DNA of 64,000 nucleotides. It comes from Cephalopachus bancanus. Its lineage: Eukaryota; Chordata; Mammalia; Primates; Tarsiidae. Under the pieces are notes generated by a model. It saw only the letters and a program-made list of their open reading frames with translations, was not told the DNA's origin and made no database searches. Location of the stretch: the NCBI GenBank assembly GCA_027257055.1, contig JAPVLO010000323.1:1623001-1687000 (forward strand), in the 5' to 3' direction. The position numbers and the translations under genes were made by a program. Shown in pieces: positions 1-12,267 of this stretch; position 1 is the stretch's first letter, and each line of letters opens with the position of its first letter.

Positions 1-2807
1 CAGTTTTCCCAGCACCATTTACTGAATAGGTTCTCCTCTCCCCAGTGGTAGGTGGTGGACGCTTTGTCGAAAATGAGTTGGTTGAGAAATTGAGGTTTTG
101 CTTCTGGAATCTCAATTCTATTCCATTGGTCTCTATGCCTGTTCCTGTACCAATACCAAGCTGTTTTGATTATTGTAGCTTTATAGTAAAGTTTGAGGTC
201 TGGTAATGTGATATCACCTGTTTTTTTTTTTTTTTTTTTGCTGAGGATTGTTCTGGCTATTCTTGGTCATTTGTGCTTCCATATGAATTCCTGTGTTGGT
301 TTTTGTAGGTCTGAGAAGAATGTTGCTGGTAATTTGATGGGTATTGCATGAAATCTGTAGATTAGGTAGGATGGATATCTGCACATGTTGATTCTTCCAA
401 TCCATAAGCATGGGATATTTTTCCACTTGCTTGTGTCATCACTGATTTCTTTGAGCAGTGTTTTGTAGTTTTCACTGTAAAGGTCTTTCATGTTTCTGGT
501 TAGGAAGATGCCAAGGTATTTCATTTTTTTTTGTGGCTATTGTGAATGGAATTGTGCTTTTTATTTGGGTTTCTGTTTGTTTATTATTGGTGTAAAGAAA
601 TGCAATTGTCTTTTGCACATTTATATCCTGAGACTTTGTCAAAGTCCTTATCAGTGTAAGGAGGTTTTTGACAGATTCTCTTTGGTTTTCAAGGTACACA
701 ATCATGTCATCTGCAAAGAGAGATAACTTGACTTCCTCTTTTCCTATTTGGATACCCCTGATTGCCTTCTCTTCTCTGATTGCTCTAGCCAGGACTTCCA
801 ATACTATATATTGAACAGGAGGGGTGAGAGTGGGCATTCTAGTCTTGTTCCAGTTTTCAGGGGAAATGGTTCCAATTTTTGTCCATTTAGGAGTATGCTG
901 GCTGTGGGTTTCTCGTAGATGGCATTTACTATTTTGAGGTATGTTCCACGTATGCCTAGATGTTCGAGGGTTTTTATCAAGAAGGGGTGCTGGATTTTAT
1001 CAAAAGCTTTTTCTGCATCTAATAATATAATCATGTGGTTTTTGTTTTGACATCTGTTGATGTATTTAATTACATTTATGGTTTTGCAAATGTTGAACCA
1101 GCCTTGCATCCCAGGGTCATGATGGATGATTTTTGAGATGTGTTGTTGAATCGGGTTCACTAGGATCTTGTTGAGAATTTTAGCATCTGTGTTCATCAAA
1201 GATATTGGCTTGTAGTTCTCTTTCTTTGTTGAGTCTTTACCTGGCTTGAGTATCAATGTGATGTTAGCTTCGTAAAATGATTTGGGGAGAGTTCCATCTT
1301 TCTCAGTTGCCTGGAATACCTTCAGTAGGATTGGTATCAGCTCTCTTTAAATGTCTTGTAGAATTCTGCTGGAAAGTCATCTGGTCCAGGGCTTTTTTTT
1401 TTTTGTAGGTAGTTTTCTTATTATGTAGTCAATTTCCTTGACTGTTATTGGTCTATTTAGGGTCTCAATTTCTTCTTGTTTCAACCTAGGCAGGCTATGT
1501 GATGACAGAAAGTCCTCCATTTCCTTAAGGTTTTCAAGTTTGTTTCCATACAAGTGTACATAGTAGTCTCTAATGATCTTTTGTATTTCTTCAGGATCAG
1601 ACATGACTTCATCTTTTGTGTTTCTGATGGTGTTTATTTGGGCCTTTTCTCTCTTTTTTCTTGGTCAGTCTAGCTAGGGGACCATCGATCTTGTTTATCC
1701 ATTTGAAGAACCAGCTTTTTGTTTCATTGATTTTTTTTGTATTATCTTTTTGTCTTCTATGTCCTGGATTTGGACTTTTATTTTGGTGATCTGAATTCTT
1801 CTGCTGAAATTAGGGTTTTTGTGGTCTTGCTTTTCCAACTTCCTTAGGTGGCTTGTTAGGCTTTTAATTTGTGATTCTTTCATTTTCTTCATGTGCATCT
1901 GTAGGGATATAAATTCCCCTCTTACTACAGCTTTCATGGCATCCCAGAGATTTTGGTAAGATGTTTCTTCACTTTTATTTGTTTCCAGGTATCTTTTAAT
2001 CTCTGTTTTGATTTCATCATTAACCCAGGAGTTGTTTAGCATCATGCTGTTTAGTGTCCATGTCTTTGTGGGTTTTGGGGGGACCTTGTTGGTGTTAATG
2101 TTTATTTTTATTCCACTCTGGTCCAAGAAGGTGCATGGTAAAATTTCATTTCTTTTAAATTTGCTTATGCTTGATTTATGGCCAAGTATGTAGTCAATCT
2201 TAGAGTACGTCCCATGTGGTGATGAGTAGAATATGTATTCTGTGGTCTTTGGATGGAGGGTTCTGTAGGTATCAATTAAGTCCATTTGATCAAGAGTCAT
2301 ATTGAGGTTTTGGATCTCGTTGCTGATTTTTTGTCCTGATGATCTGTCTAGGGTTGTGAGTGAGGTATTAAAGTCCCCAGCTATGATGGTATTGGAGTCG
2401 ATATCTTTTTTTAGTTTACCTAGGAGCTGCTTTATGAAAGTTGGTGCTCCTTTGTTGGGTGCATATATGTTTAGGATGGATATTTCTCGGTGATGGATTG
2501 AACCTTTTATTATTATGTAGCGGCCTTCTGTATCTTTTTAAATTTTTGATAGCTTAATGGGTATTTTGTCTGAGATTAAGATCATGACTCCTCCTTTCTT
2601 TTGTGTTCCATTCACATGAAAATTTGTTTCCCATCCTCTTACTTTGAGTCTGTGATTGTCCTTTCTAGTGAGGTCAGTCTCTTGAAGGCAATAGATTGTT
2701 GCCTGGTGATATTTTATCCATTTTGCCATTCTATGTCTTTTCAGTGGTACATTTAGTCCGTTCACATTCAAACTAATTATTGAAATGTGAGAGTTGATCC
2801 CTATCAT
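1..2807 (-). pseudogene. L1-A ORF2 relic (endonuclease plus reverse transcriptase)
   Basis: Consecutive minus-strand frames translate to L1 ORF2p. The start near 2807 gives an EN domain with SLNVNGLN and CLQET. 2300-1695 gives the later EN part, with HGTYSKIDYILGHK. 1256-804 gives the RT region with [11 protein letters not shown] and CPLSPLLFN. 837-472 carries the catalytic [13 protein letters not shown] box. 524-267 carries YLGIFLTRN and WKNIP. Stops and frameshifts between these blocks show it is dead. The C-terminal end lies outside the window. Confidence 0.9.
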
Positions 2808-2859
2808 AATGTTCTTACAGAGTTGTTGCTGTTCTTCCTGTTTGTGTGTTGTCTTTCTT

Positions 2860-3690
2860 TTGTTTTTACAGTTGGATCATGTGTATTTTTAATCTTTTAC
2901 CTGTACTCTTGTGGAGAACCTTGTTCTTTTTTCCTTTTCTTCTGTGTTCAATATTTTCTTAAGTGTTTCTTGTAAGGTGCTCTGGTGGCAGCGTAAGTTC
3001 TTAGGGATTGGATATCTGGAAAAGATTTCAATTCTCCCTCACTAATGAAGCTTAGCTTGGCTAGGTAGGTTATTCTCGGTTGAAATTGTTTATCTTTTAG
3101 AACTTTGAAGATAGGACTCCAAGTTCTCCTAGCCTAGAGGGTTTCTGTAGATAAATCTGCTGCTATTCTAATTGGTCTTCCCTCGTAGGTAATCTGACCT
3201 TTTTCTCTTGCTGCCTTTAGAATTCTTTTTTATGCCTACTTTGTTTAGGCAAATTGTTATGTCTGGAAGTTGGTCTTCTCATTTGTTGTCTTGCAGGAGT
3301 TCTCTGAATCTCTTGTGTTTGAATTTTTTCATCACTGATGAGATGAGGGAAGTTTTCTTGAATGATTTCATGAAATGTTTGTTCCAGTGTGGCCTCTGTT
3401 TCTTTCTCTGCCTAAGGAAGGTCAATTACTTTTAGGTTCGGTCTCTTGAAGTGATTCATCTCTTGAAGGTTTTGTTCTGTCTTTTTGAGCTTCTTTTCTA
3501 TGATTTTGACAGTTTGGGTTAGTTCTGTGTTTTGGTCTTTGAGCTCTGAGATCCTTTCTTCTGCTTGGCTAATTCTGCTTTCCATGCTTATTAGTTTGCT
3601 ATTTATTTCCATCACAGTATTCTTTACTGCTGTCATTTCTGACATCAGCGCCTTCCTATTTTCCTCTTGTCTGTCCTCAGTTTTTTAAAT
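2860..3690 (-). pseudogene. L1-A ORF1 relic (RNA-binding chaperone)
   Basis: The minus-strand frame at 3645-3412 translates to a heptad-rich coiled coil (MESRISQAEERISELKDQ) followed by the linker before the ORF1p RRM domain. This is the characteristic L1 ORF1p trimerisation region. Downstream sequence to about 2860 corresponds to the RRM and C-terminal domain by alignment with L1-B, but is frameshifted. Boundaries are approximate. Confidence 0.75.
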
Positions 3691-3870
3691 TCTCTCTATT
3701 AATGTCTTGATGTCTGGGTTTGTTGCATGTGACCAGTCATTCTGGGGACTCTTCATTGTTTGTGTTCCGGAGTCTGTTTTCTCAGTGTCTGACTTCCCAG
3801 GGGTCTGTGTGAGACCTATATTCCTCTTTTGGTTTTTCTTCATTTGTGCGGTTTTTCCTTTCCTTTTCTT

Positions 3871-4108
3871 TCTCTTTTTTATTTTTGAGTTGGAGTCTCA
3901 CTCCGTCACCCAGACTGGAGTGCAGTGGCCACTCCCGGCCACCGCAGCCTCAACCTACTGGGCTCTGGCGATCCTTCCACCTCAGTCTTCCAAGTAGATG
4001 GAACTACAGGCGCTCGCTACCATGCCCAGCTAATTTTTTGATTTATTATAGAGATGAGCTCTTGCCAAGTTGCCCAGGTGGGTCTCGAACCCGTGGGCTC
4101 AGGCAGGT
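3871..4108 (-). mobile_element. Alu, young local subfamily, 5'-truncated, inside L1-A
   Basis: A T-rich tract is followed by the antisense Alu phrase GAGTTGGAGTCTCACTCCGT, both monomers and the CTAATTTTTTGATTTATTATAG linker. It ends at GGGCTCAGGCAG, without the usual antisense head. The insertion splits L1-A near the 5'UTR/ORF1 boundary, so it is younger than that L1. Confidence 0.85.
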
Positions 4109-4109
4109 T

Positions 4110-5455
4110 TTTTCCCTCCCTACTTTTTCCTTCCCTCCACGTCACCGTCTTCTTTAATTCTGTTATTCAGGGGTAGAAGGGTTGCTTTTACTTCTGTTTG
4201 TTCAATCGCCTATTCTTCTTTATGTATGCCCTCTTACTTTGTTCAGTTCTGGAGTCTCACTGTAAGTTGGGGTGGTCCTTTTTGCAGTTTTGAGATTTAC
4301 TTAAGTGAGGAGCTGTGATTCAAAATCTATCTACAGGTCCTGGTATCCTCCAACAGGTGTATGGATAATCTGAAACCCACTTCCCACTGCCTTGGAATCT
4401 GTCCATGCAGTGGGGCTGTAGGTCTACTCACTGAAATAAAATGTGGTTAGCAGAGGGAAGAAAATGGAGCAGACAGTGGGGGCAAGAGAGGGGTGGAGAG
4501 AGAGAGGAGTAAGGGGGGAAACAGACGAGTGTACCAACAAATGGAGAGAGAGACCTAAACTGAAACAGATAAAAACAATAGGCCATGGCTGCAGACTAAC
4601 CAACTCCCATAGAAAAAATAAAACATGCAATAATGCTAACATACAAGCTAACCAACCACCTTATTGGTGTGCTGTTCCTCTATACAAAGACATGGTTTAT
4701 AGAGAGGAGAAAAGAGAAGAAAAGGAAGAGAAAAAAGGAGCAAAACAGTAGGAAGAGAATCAAGTCATTAAACTAACAGTACCAATCGTGCACACTCTGA
4801 GACTTTTCGTTTAAGTCCAATGTCCTTTCAGCTCTGATTTCTAGCTGTCTTCTCAAGCTGGTAAATTTGTTCACAGTTGGGGTCAGTTGCCCCTGACCTG
4901 CTTTGAAGGACGTTGAAATCACCACTCAGTTCATCACTCAAATCTGGCCTGTGTCTTTTTTTCAAGCTTGTTTGTCCCGTTTTGGTGTTGTTACCTGAAT
5001 CACCAGCAGGTGGTGATATCTCGCAGCCCCAGATGGGGTGGAGCCGGAGAGGAGCTGGGCTGAGCCCGGAGATGGGAGCCTGCCTCAGGGCACATGGGAG
5101 GAGACCTACGGCCGGCAGGATGTCACGGTGGCAGCAGAGGTGGCAGCGATTCCAGCAGATCTTACCTGCAGGGGCTTCAAGGACTGAAGTCATGGATTGC
5201 CTCAGGCACAGGTGACGCGATGCGCTATGGCTGCCAGGGAGGCCGTGGTGGTGCTAGTGGTTGCTGTGTCTGTGGCTTCAGTGGTTGTCCAGACTGCTGG
5301 GATGCCCCAGCGGTGGCGATGGCCAAGCTCCGTGTGAAGAGCAGGCTGCCAGCACTGGGATTTGCAGCCCCTGTGGAGAGAGCCAGAGACCCTCTGTGTT
5401 CTCCTTTGCGGAGGGTTTCATAGACCAGGCTGCCCTGTCGCCATCTTCCCGGAAT
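4110..5455 (-). promoter_or_regulatory. L1-A 5'UTR (internal promoter region)
   Basis: This is the GC-rich part of L1-A, with the highest GC around 5000-5440, in an otherwise AT-rich window. It lies upstream of ORF1 in L1 orientation. The YY1-like motif at the tip and the purine-rich tract at 4455-4760 fit an L1 5'UTR. Open frames across it are not host genes. Confidence 0.65.
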
Positions 5456-5837
5456 TCTGGATTTTTTCTTAAAATACCTTTCCCCGCCTCAAAATCCAGA
5501 TGGTCTCCCACGGTATCTTTCAAATACCATGACATTTTGTTGTTTTACCTTTCACATTTAAATCTACACTCCATCTGAACTTGATTTTTGTTTATAGTGG
5601 GAAGCAGTGGTGATGTTTCACTTTATTCCATATCAATATTTAGTTAATCCAACACCAGTCTCTACTAGGTGCTTTGTCGTGCTGCTTTTTAAACAAAACC
5701 AATGTCAGTGCATATATGGATCTTTTTTCTATTCCCTCTGCTTTGGTCCACTGATCTGTCTATCCTTGTTCGAATATCATTTCACCATAGTGTCTTAGTT
5801 ACTGTAGCTTTATAATTAATAATTCTTTTAAAAATTA

Positions 5838-5975
5838 ATCTTTAAAATTTTATTTGAGACAAAAATCTTGCTCTGTCATCCAGGTTGGAGTGCAGTGGTG
5901 CTATCATGGTTCCATATTGAGTCTCAAACTTTGTGCTCAAGCAATCCTCCTGTCTCAGCCTCCCAAAGTGAATGC
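5838..5975 (-). mobile_element. Old Alu monomer / FLAM fragment
   Basis: Antisense Alu text: TTGCTCTGTCATCCAGGTTG, GAGTGCAGTGGTGCTATCAT, then CAAGCAATCCTCCTGTCTCA and GCCTCCCAAAGTG. It is diverged and short, embedded in the L1M relic. Confidence 0.7.
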
Positions 5976-7385
5976 AGAAGTGAACCATTCACCTGTATAT
6001 AATAAATAATTCTTGATAGTCGATGGAGTGGGTTCTTACAGTTGTTCTTCCAACATGTCTTGGATACTCTTGGTCTTTTGTATTCTGATTCAAATTTTAG
6101 ACTCCATTTGAAAATTAACATTATATTCAAATATGCTGTAATTTTTATTGAGATTGCAATTATTTTACAGATCTCTGATGATTTCATCTTTACAATTTTG
6201 AAGGTTTCAATATTGAATATAGTGTGTGTAGTTTTCTTTATTTCTCTTTATATTGTTTTATAGCTTTCTATGTAGATATCTTGCACATTTAAAAAAGTTA
6301 AATTAGAATGGATTTATTCTTAAGAGTTAGATGTTTATGCCAATGTAAGTAACGATTTCTTACATTTTGACTTTCTAATTTTTTTACAAATATGTTGGCA
6401 TATAATGTATTGTAACTAGAAATGAAATTGATTTTTGAAATATGGACTTTGTGTATATGACCTTGCTAAACTCACATTCATTTAAATAATTTATTTATAA
6501 TTTTTTGTCTATTTTATGTTATTTTTATATCAGTTACAAATAATGACAAGTTTTCAATTATTAATAATTTCTTTTTTTCTTGATTTATTTTGCAGGTTAG
6601 GATTTTCATATATGTAGAATAGAAGTGATTATGGGTATTTTTAAAATCTCATTTCTATTTTTAAAGAATCCACTATTAACATTTAATTGTTAGCTATAAT
6701 GTTTTCTGCAATCTCTTTACAGTTACCTTTTAGAAATTAAGAAATATATTCTCCCTTTATAGTTTTTGTTAAGTTATGAATGCATCAACATTTCTGTATT
6801 AATTGTGATAATTCTTATCTTTTATTTTGTTAATGTGATGATTTGTGTCAATAGCTTTTAAAATTTTAAACAGTTGTTCTTTGAATAATCTTATACTGGT
6901 TGTGATAAATTATCTTTTCAATATAATTTTATTCATTTTACTTTTGTTTTGTTTAGGATATTTACATCAATGCTCACACACAAGAAAGACCTATACCTTT
7001 TTTTTTTCTTGTAGCACACTTGGTAGAATTTGCTTCTTGTAACCCTAAAGATAGAGATTTTTTTTTTAGTGGAAAGTATTTTTATTATGAATTCAATTCT
7101 TTTAACTATTGTGTGACTATGTACATTTTCTGTTTTTTCTTGTGTCAGTTCTAGAAATTGCTTTTCTAAAGGAATGTATTGATTGCATCTAAATTTTCAA
7201 ATTTATTTGGATACTATTCTTCATAATGTTCTCTTGTGATATTTCCAGTATCTTTATGATTCATACAGATGCCACCTCTTATATTTGCAGTATTATTAAC
7301 TTTATGTCTTCTCTCTCTTTGTTTCTTGGTCAGTCTTGATAGGGATCAATAAATATTTTTGTACTATACAAAAAATAATTTTTAG

Positions 7386-7650
7386 GCTTTGTCAATTTTT
7401 TTTTTTTTTTATTTTATTACTTTTTTTTTAATTTCTGGGGATTATTTGCGATTCTTTTCCTAGCTTTTAATAGCTTAACTAATGATTTTGATACTCAATC
7501 CACTCACCTCTCCCAACATAATGAGTCCTTTGTCAATTTTTAAACTATATACTTATTTTTCATTTTATTACTTTTTTCTTTTAATTTCTGTGGGTTTAAT
7601 TTGCTATTCTTTTCCTAGCTTTTGTAATGGAGCTTAACTAATTGATTTTA
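7386..7650. repeat. Imperfect tandem duplication inside L1M relic
   Basis: About 105 bases at 7386-7490 (TTTGTCAATTTTT... ATTTTATTAC... ATTCTTTTCCTAGCTTTTAA) recur at 7530-7645 with small indels. Both copies continue into a TAGCTTAACTAAT-type phrase. This is a local duplication, not an element. Confidence 0.7.
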
Positions 7651-7677
7651 CTCATTTCCCCCCCCGACATATGCATC

Positions 7678-7968
7678 CTTTTTTTTTTTTTTTTGAGTTG
7701 GAGTCCCACTCTGTCACCCAGACTGGAGTGCAGTGGCCGCTCCCGGCCACCGCAGCCTTGACCTGCTGGCTCCAGCGATCCTTCCACCTCAGCCTTCCAA
7801 GTAGCTGGAAATACATGCACATGTTACCATGCCTGGCTAATTTTTTGATTTATTGTAGAGATGAGGTCTCACTGCACAGGCAGATCTCGAACCCACAGGC
7901 TCAGGCAATCCACTCACCTCAGCCTCCCAAAGGCGCGGGATTACAGGCTGAGCCACCGAGCCCGGCTC
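7678..7968 (-). mobile_element. Alu, young local subfamily, full length
   Basis: Antisense dimeric Alu ending in GAGCCACCGAGCCCGGCT. It is flanked by an 11-base target-site duplication ACATATGCATC at 7667-7677 and 7969-7979. Open frames through it are not genes. Confidence 0.93.
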
Positions 7969-9015
7969 ACATATGCATCTTAACAGTAAAAAAACTTGGC
8001 TTTAGTTGCAAACTAAAAATTTTAGCATTTACTATTTTTCCTATCATTCAGACAAAATACGTTATAATTTTAATTACAACTTTCTTCTTGACTTATGAGT
8101 TATTTATAAAACGTTTATCTTAATTTCCAAATATGTGAGAATTTTCACTTTAATTTTGCACTACTTGTTGTTGGTAGTAAGAGAATATGCTCTGTATGAC
8201 TGCAACTTTTGAAATTTGTGACTTGCTTTATGGCCCAGCAGATGTTTAAAGAAAGCATGATTGAAGTTAAGTGTGGTGTTCATATATTCTTACGACTATT
8301 CAGTCATTCTTATTTGTGTTATTGAAAACATTTCTAGATGTACTAATATTTTTGTCTGATTGTTCTAGTTGGTGAAGAAGGCGTGCTGAAGCTTCTCACT
8401 ATGCTTATGGATTTATGTATTTCTCCTTGAAGCGTAATCAAATTTGTTCTCTTTCTTTTGAGGGTATCTTTTTAGATATACAGATTTAGAATTATTATAA
8501 TTTCTTGGTGACTTAGAATTTTTATTATTAAATGACTCTTTTTTCCCTTAAAATAAAGCTCTCTGTGTTAAAGTCTATTTTCTGATATTAATGTACCTAT
8601 ACCAGTTTTATTTTAGTTCGAATTTTATGGTATATCATTTTTCTATCATTTTAATTTGAACATTTATTTATTCTAATATTTTAGAATTTATCTCTTTTAA
8701 GCAGAATATAGTTGGGTTTTATGTTTTATTATCCATTATGACAATCTACACCTTTTACTTGAGGTATTTAATATATTCATATTTAACATAATTACGGATA
8801 TATTTAGATTATAGTCCTTTATCTTATTTCTGTCTGTTTGTTTCATCAGTACTATATTATTTTTTTCTCCTGTCTTACTATTACTATTTAAAAATATATT
8901 TTTAAAAAAATCACCCCATCTCCATTCAATTAGGGATTAAACTTTCTTCTACTTTTCTTTTAGTATTAACCTAGAGATTATAACATGTATATTTTTCTTT
9001 TAAAATATATAATAA

Positions 9016-9292
9016 GCCGGGCTCGGTGGCTCAGCCTGTAATCCCACGCCTTTGGGAGGCCAAGGTGAGTGGATTGCCTGAGCCCGTGGGTTCGAGACCC
9101 CCTGGGCAGCGAGACCTCATCTCTACAATAAATCAAAAAATCAGCTGGGCGTGGTAGCACATGCCTGTAATTCCGGCTACTCGGAAGACTGAGGGGAAGG
9201 ATCGCTGGAGCCCAGCAGGTGAGGCTGTGGTGGCCGGAAGCGGCCACTGCACTCTAGTCTGGGTGACCGAGTGAGACTCCAACTAAAAAAAA
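9016..9292 (+). mobile_element. Alu, young local subfamily, sense
   Basis: Begins GCCGGGCTCGGTGGCTCAGC and ends GTGAGACTCCAACT plus an A-rich tail. It sits in AT-rich L1M sequence, and AATATA-type flanks recur on both sides. Confidence 0.93.
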
Positions 9293-9438
9293 TATACATT
9301 TATATATAATGCTTTTTCTTATTACTGGGCAATTTATAGTACAGAGCATTTGAACCTCACTGACTTCCCTTCCTAATTTAAATGTAATTTTGTTGTGATT
9401 TTGTTTTTCTATATAATTTAAACTCATATATCATTTTA

Positions 9439-9744
9439 TTTTATTTTTTATTTTTTATTTTTGAGTTGGAGTCTCACTCTGTCACCCAGACTGGAGTGCA
9501 GTGGCCACTCCTGGCCACCGCAGCCTCGACATGCTGGGCTGCGGAGATCCTTCTGCCTCAGCCTTCCAAGTAGCCGGAATTACAGGCACACGCTACCACA
9601 CCCGGCTGATTTTTAAAAAAATTTATTGTAGAGATGAGGTTTCGCCAAGTTGCCCAGGCGGGTCTCAAACTCGCGGGCTCAGGCAATCCACTCACCTCAG
9701 CCTCTCAAGGCACGGGATTACAGGCTAAGCCACCGAGCCCGGCT
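9439..9744 (-). mobile_element. Alu, young local subfamily, with perfect TSD
   Basis: Antisense full dimer between two perfect 20-base copies of TAAACTCATATATCATTTTA, at 9419-9438 and 9745-9764. The exact duplication indicates a recent insertion. Confidence 0.95.
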
Positions 9745-9764
9745 TAAACTCATATATCATTTTA

Positions 9765-10530
9765 AATTGTGGTAAAATACACATAAAATCATTTTTTAAG
9801 CATACAGTTCAGTGATATTAAGTGATAATTTTTTTACCCATTATCTCTTCATATATTATTTCTGCTTCATTCTCTCATTTTGTTTCTTCTGAAACTCCGA
9901 TTATATGCATAATGAATTTTCCACCGTATCCCCTGTCTCTTTTACTATCTACTATATTTTTTATCTCTGTTTTTCTCTCCATGATTTATTATGACTGTTT
10001 TTCCTTTATAATCTGTGTTCATGAATTCTTTTTTCAGTTGTTAAAAGATGATAGACCAATATGCCCCCAACTTATCTATCGAGATATTAAATCCAGTGAT
10101 TTTATTTTACTTTTAAAGTCTACAATTTCCATGTGATTATTTTTTCTTTAGATTGTTTTTTATTGTGATTAAATATATATGTATTCATACACTTTCTCAT
10201 TTTAGCCATTTTTAAGTGTACCGTTCAGTGACATTAGATATAGTGACATTGTTGTGAAACAAGCACCACCATTTCTCTCCAAAACTTTTTTATCTTCCCA
10301 AACGAAACTTTATACTCATGAAACAATGACTCCCATTTTCCCATTCCCCTAGCCCCTGAAAACCACCTCTCTTCTGTCTCTATGAATTTGACTACTCAAG
10401 GTATGACATATAAGTAGAGTCATACAATATTTGCCCTTTTATTCTTGACTATTTTGCTTAGCATAATGTCTTTATCCGTGTTGTATCATGTGTCAGAATT
10501 TCATTCACTATCTTTTTTTAGTAAAAAAAG
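9765..10530 (-). mobile_element. Old L1 (L1M) 3' region, antisense
   Basis: 9780-9930 resembles antisense L1M text (AAACTCCGATTATATGCATA). 10180-10530 has the old L1 3'UTR phrasing (TACCGTTCAGTGACATTAG, CATAATGTCTTTATCCGTGT). No ORF remains. Confidence 0.55.
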
Positions 10531-11956
10531 AAAAGAAAAATAGAATTGAATGATTCGTGTAACTTCTAAATCTTTAAAAAAATTTCAATCATATTAATCA
10601 TGGCTTTTTAAAAGTACATATATGATAACTATTTTTTTGTATCTTCTGTGGGTCTCTTTTTTCTTATTTGGTGCATCTTTGTCTTGCCTCATCATATGGT
10701 TTGTTACTTTTGATTGAATGTTGGACATCGGAAATCATATTTGAAAATTATAGATTGTTAAGCGTTCAGAATGATGTCATATTATGCTAGAGAGTATTTA
10801 TGTTTACAAATCCAGATATAAAATCAAGAATTCATGCATTCAAAGTGGAACGTCAGTCCCTGTAAGGGTCTGTCCATTTCTGGCATTGCCTTACTCTAAA
10901 AACACTCCTAAAGACCACTAGGACCCTCAATCCTTGGCATGTCCTGGAACCCTAATTCTGTCCTAACCATAAAATTTGTTTACATCCTTGCTCACCTTCT
11001 TAGTTCCTCACTTGTCTCTCCTGGAATTGGCAGGTATCCCTAGGGAGAAAAGCAGCCCCAGGTGCTTGGTTTAACTCTCTGGGTTTCTCTCAGAATTCAG
11101 CCACTTAATTTTTCTCTGCTTTTTTAGTGTTTTGGTGCCTTGTAACCTATGTTTGTATATTTTTTCCACCTCTTTTAGTTGTCCTCAGTCGGAGGATTGA
11201 TCTGATTGTTTCGTCTGCCATTGCTAGAAGACTAGTGTGTTTTACTCTTTTATTGAATGTCCAAAATACGCTACACTCTGTATAAAGTACCCCGTCTTAA
11301 TAACTATACATGTGATTCTGACTTTGAATAGAGGAAGAATTTTGAATAAATTAATGAATTTGGGGGATTTTACATTTTATTCCTCTGTAAAATTCTTCAT
11401 TCACTTAACTAAAGACCTCTACTATGCTTTTAACACTCTGCAAATAAATGTATTTCTATTGCACAGATAAGTTTAAATGATTTCGATTCTATTTACAATT
11501 CAAGACTTGACACAAATGTTATTTTGTCATGAACCTGTTTCAATATCTCTAAGAAAAATGGTTACTTCCTTTTTAGCATCTCCATATTAATTTTACAGCA
11601 GCAAAAATCAATGTAACTGTCTTTGTTATTTATATCTATTTTGTTTCTGTATACAATTTAAGCTTTTGGGAAGAAGGAATTGGGTCTCACCTAAATGTAC
11701 ATATTTCAAAACATCTAATACAACCTTTTGCATATAATGGGCGCTTAATATATATTTGGAAAATAAGTGGATGGGAGAAGAAAAAAATAAGGATGCTGTC
11801 TGCAGTGAAAGGACTGTTGATTGGAATAAGAGGTTGATATATATGCAACCTCTGCTTCTAGGCAAGCATTTTAAATGTTTTCTCAGTGTCCTCATTTGTA
11901 AAATGGAAATAAATGACTACCTCAAGGAATTTTGAGACTTAAAAACGTAATTTATC
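10531..11956. other. No gene recognised; possible old L1 5' remnants
   Basis: AT-rich sequence with no convincing ORF or splice pattern. 10680-11230 might be an L1M 5' fragment. I cannot place the rest. Confidence 0.4.
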
Positions 11957-12251
11957 AGCCGGGCTCGGTGGCTCAGCCTGTAATCCCGCGCCTTTGGGAG
12001 GCTGAGGTGAGTGGATTGCCTGAGCCCGTGGGTTCGAGACCCGCCTAGGCAGCGAGACCTCATCTCTACAATAAATCAAAAAATCAACCGGGCGTGGTAG
12101 CGCATGCCTGTAATTCCGGCTACTTGGAAGGCTGAGGCGGAAGGATCCCCGGAGCCCAGCAGGTCGAGGCTGCGGTGGCCGGGAGCGGCCACTGCACTCC
12201 AGTCTGGGTGACAGAGTGAGACTCCAACTCAAACAAAACAAAACAAAACAA
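11957..12251 (+). mobile_element. Alu, young local subfamily, perfect 16-base TSD
   Basis: Sense dimer starting GCCGGGCTCGGTGGCTCAGC and ending in an (AAAAC)n tail. Flanked by identical AAAAACGTAATTTATC at 11941-11956 and 12252-12267. Confidence 0.95.
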
Positions 12252-12267
12252 AAAAACGTAATTTATC

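Larger units (their letters stand above)
1..5455 (-). mobile_element. L1-A: LINE-1 with its 5' end in the window, antisense
   Basis: Read on the minus strand, this block runs 5'UTR (about 5455-4110), ORF1 relic (about 3690-2860) and ORF2 relic (2807 down to base 1). The element continues past the left edge of the window, so its 3' end is not seen. The 5' tip near 5440-5455 reads, on the minus strand, GGAAGATGGCGACAGGG, which contains the AAGATGGC YY1-type motif typical of the first bases of L1 5'UTRs. This suggests that the 5' end is complete. Reading frames are broken by several stops and frameshifts, so it is not autonomous. An Alu sits inside it at 3871-4108. Confidence 0.9.
5480..9415 (-). 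mobile_element. Older L1 (L1M-type) relics, antisense
   Basis: The sequence follows the antisense ORF2 3' half of old L1s: the 'finds CCATTG/CACTG ATCTGTCTATCCTTG' stretch at 5750, 'TTACTGTAGCTTTATAAT' at 5800, and 'TATCTTGCACATTT' at 6278. Patchy similarity continues to about 9000, interrupted by a FLAM/Alu piece and two Alus. It is much more diverged than L1-A and has no usable ORF. A local duplication lies at 7386-7645. Confidence 0.6.

Noticed and set aside
4443..5578. Several overlapping 85-121 codon frames on both strands in GC-rich DNA
   Set aside because: They lie in the L1-A 5'UTR and its junction with older L1 sequence. GC-richness keeps frames open by chance.
7498..7520. Possible Alu scar (CAATCCACTCACCTC followed by TCCCAA)
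   Set aside because: The two words match Alu text, but aligning with the neighbouring duplicate copy explains them as a C-rich variant; too short to call.
7671..8123. 150-codon plus-strand frame
   Set aside because: Most of it is an antisense Alu read in an open frame, with intergenic tail.
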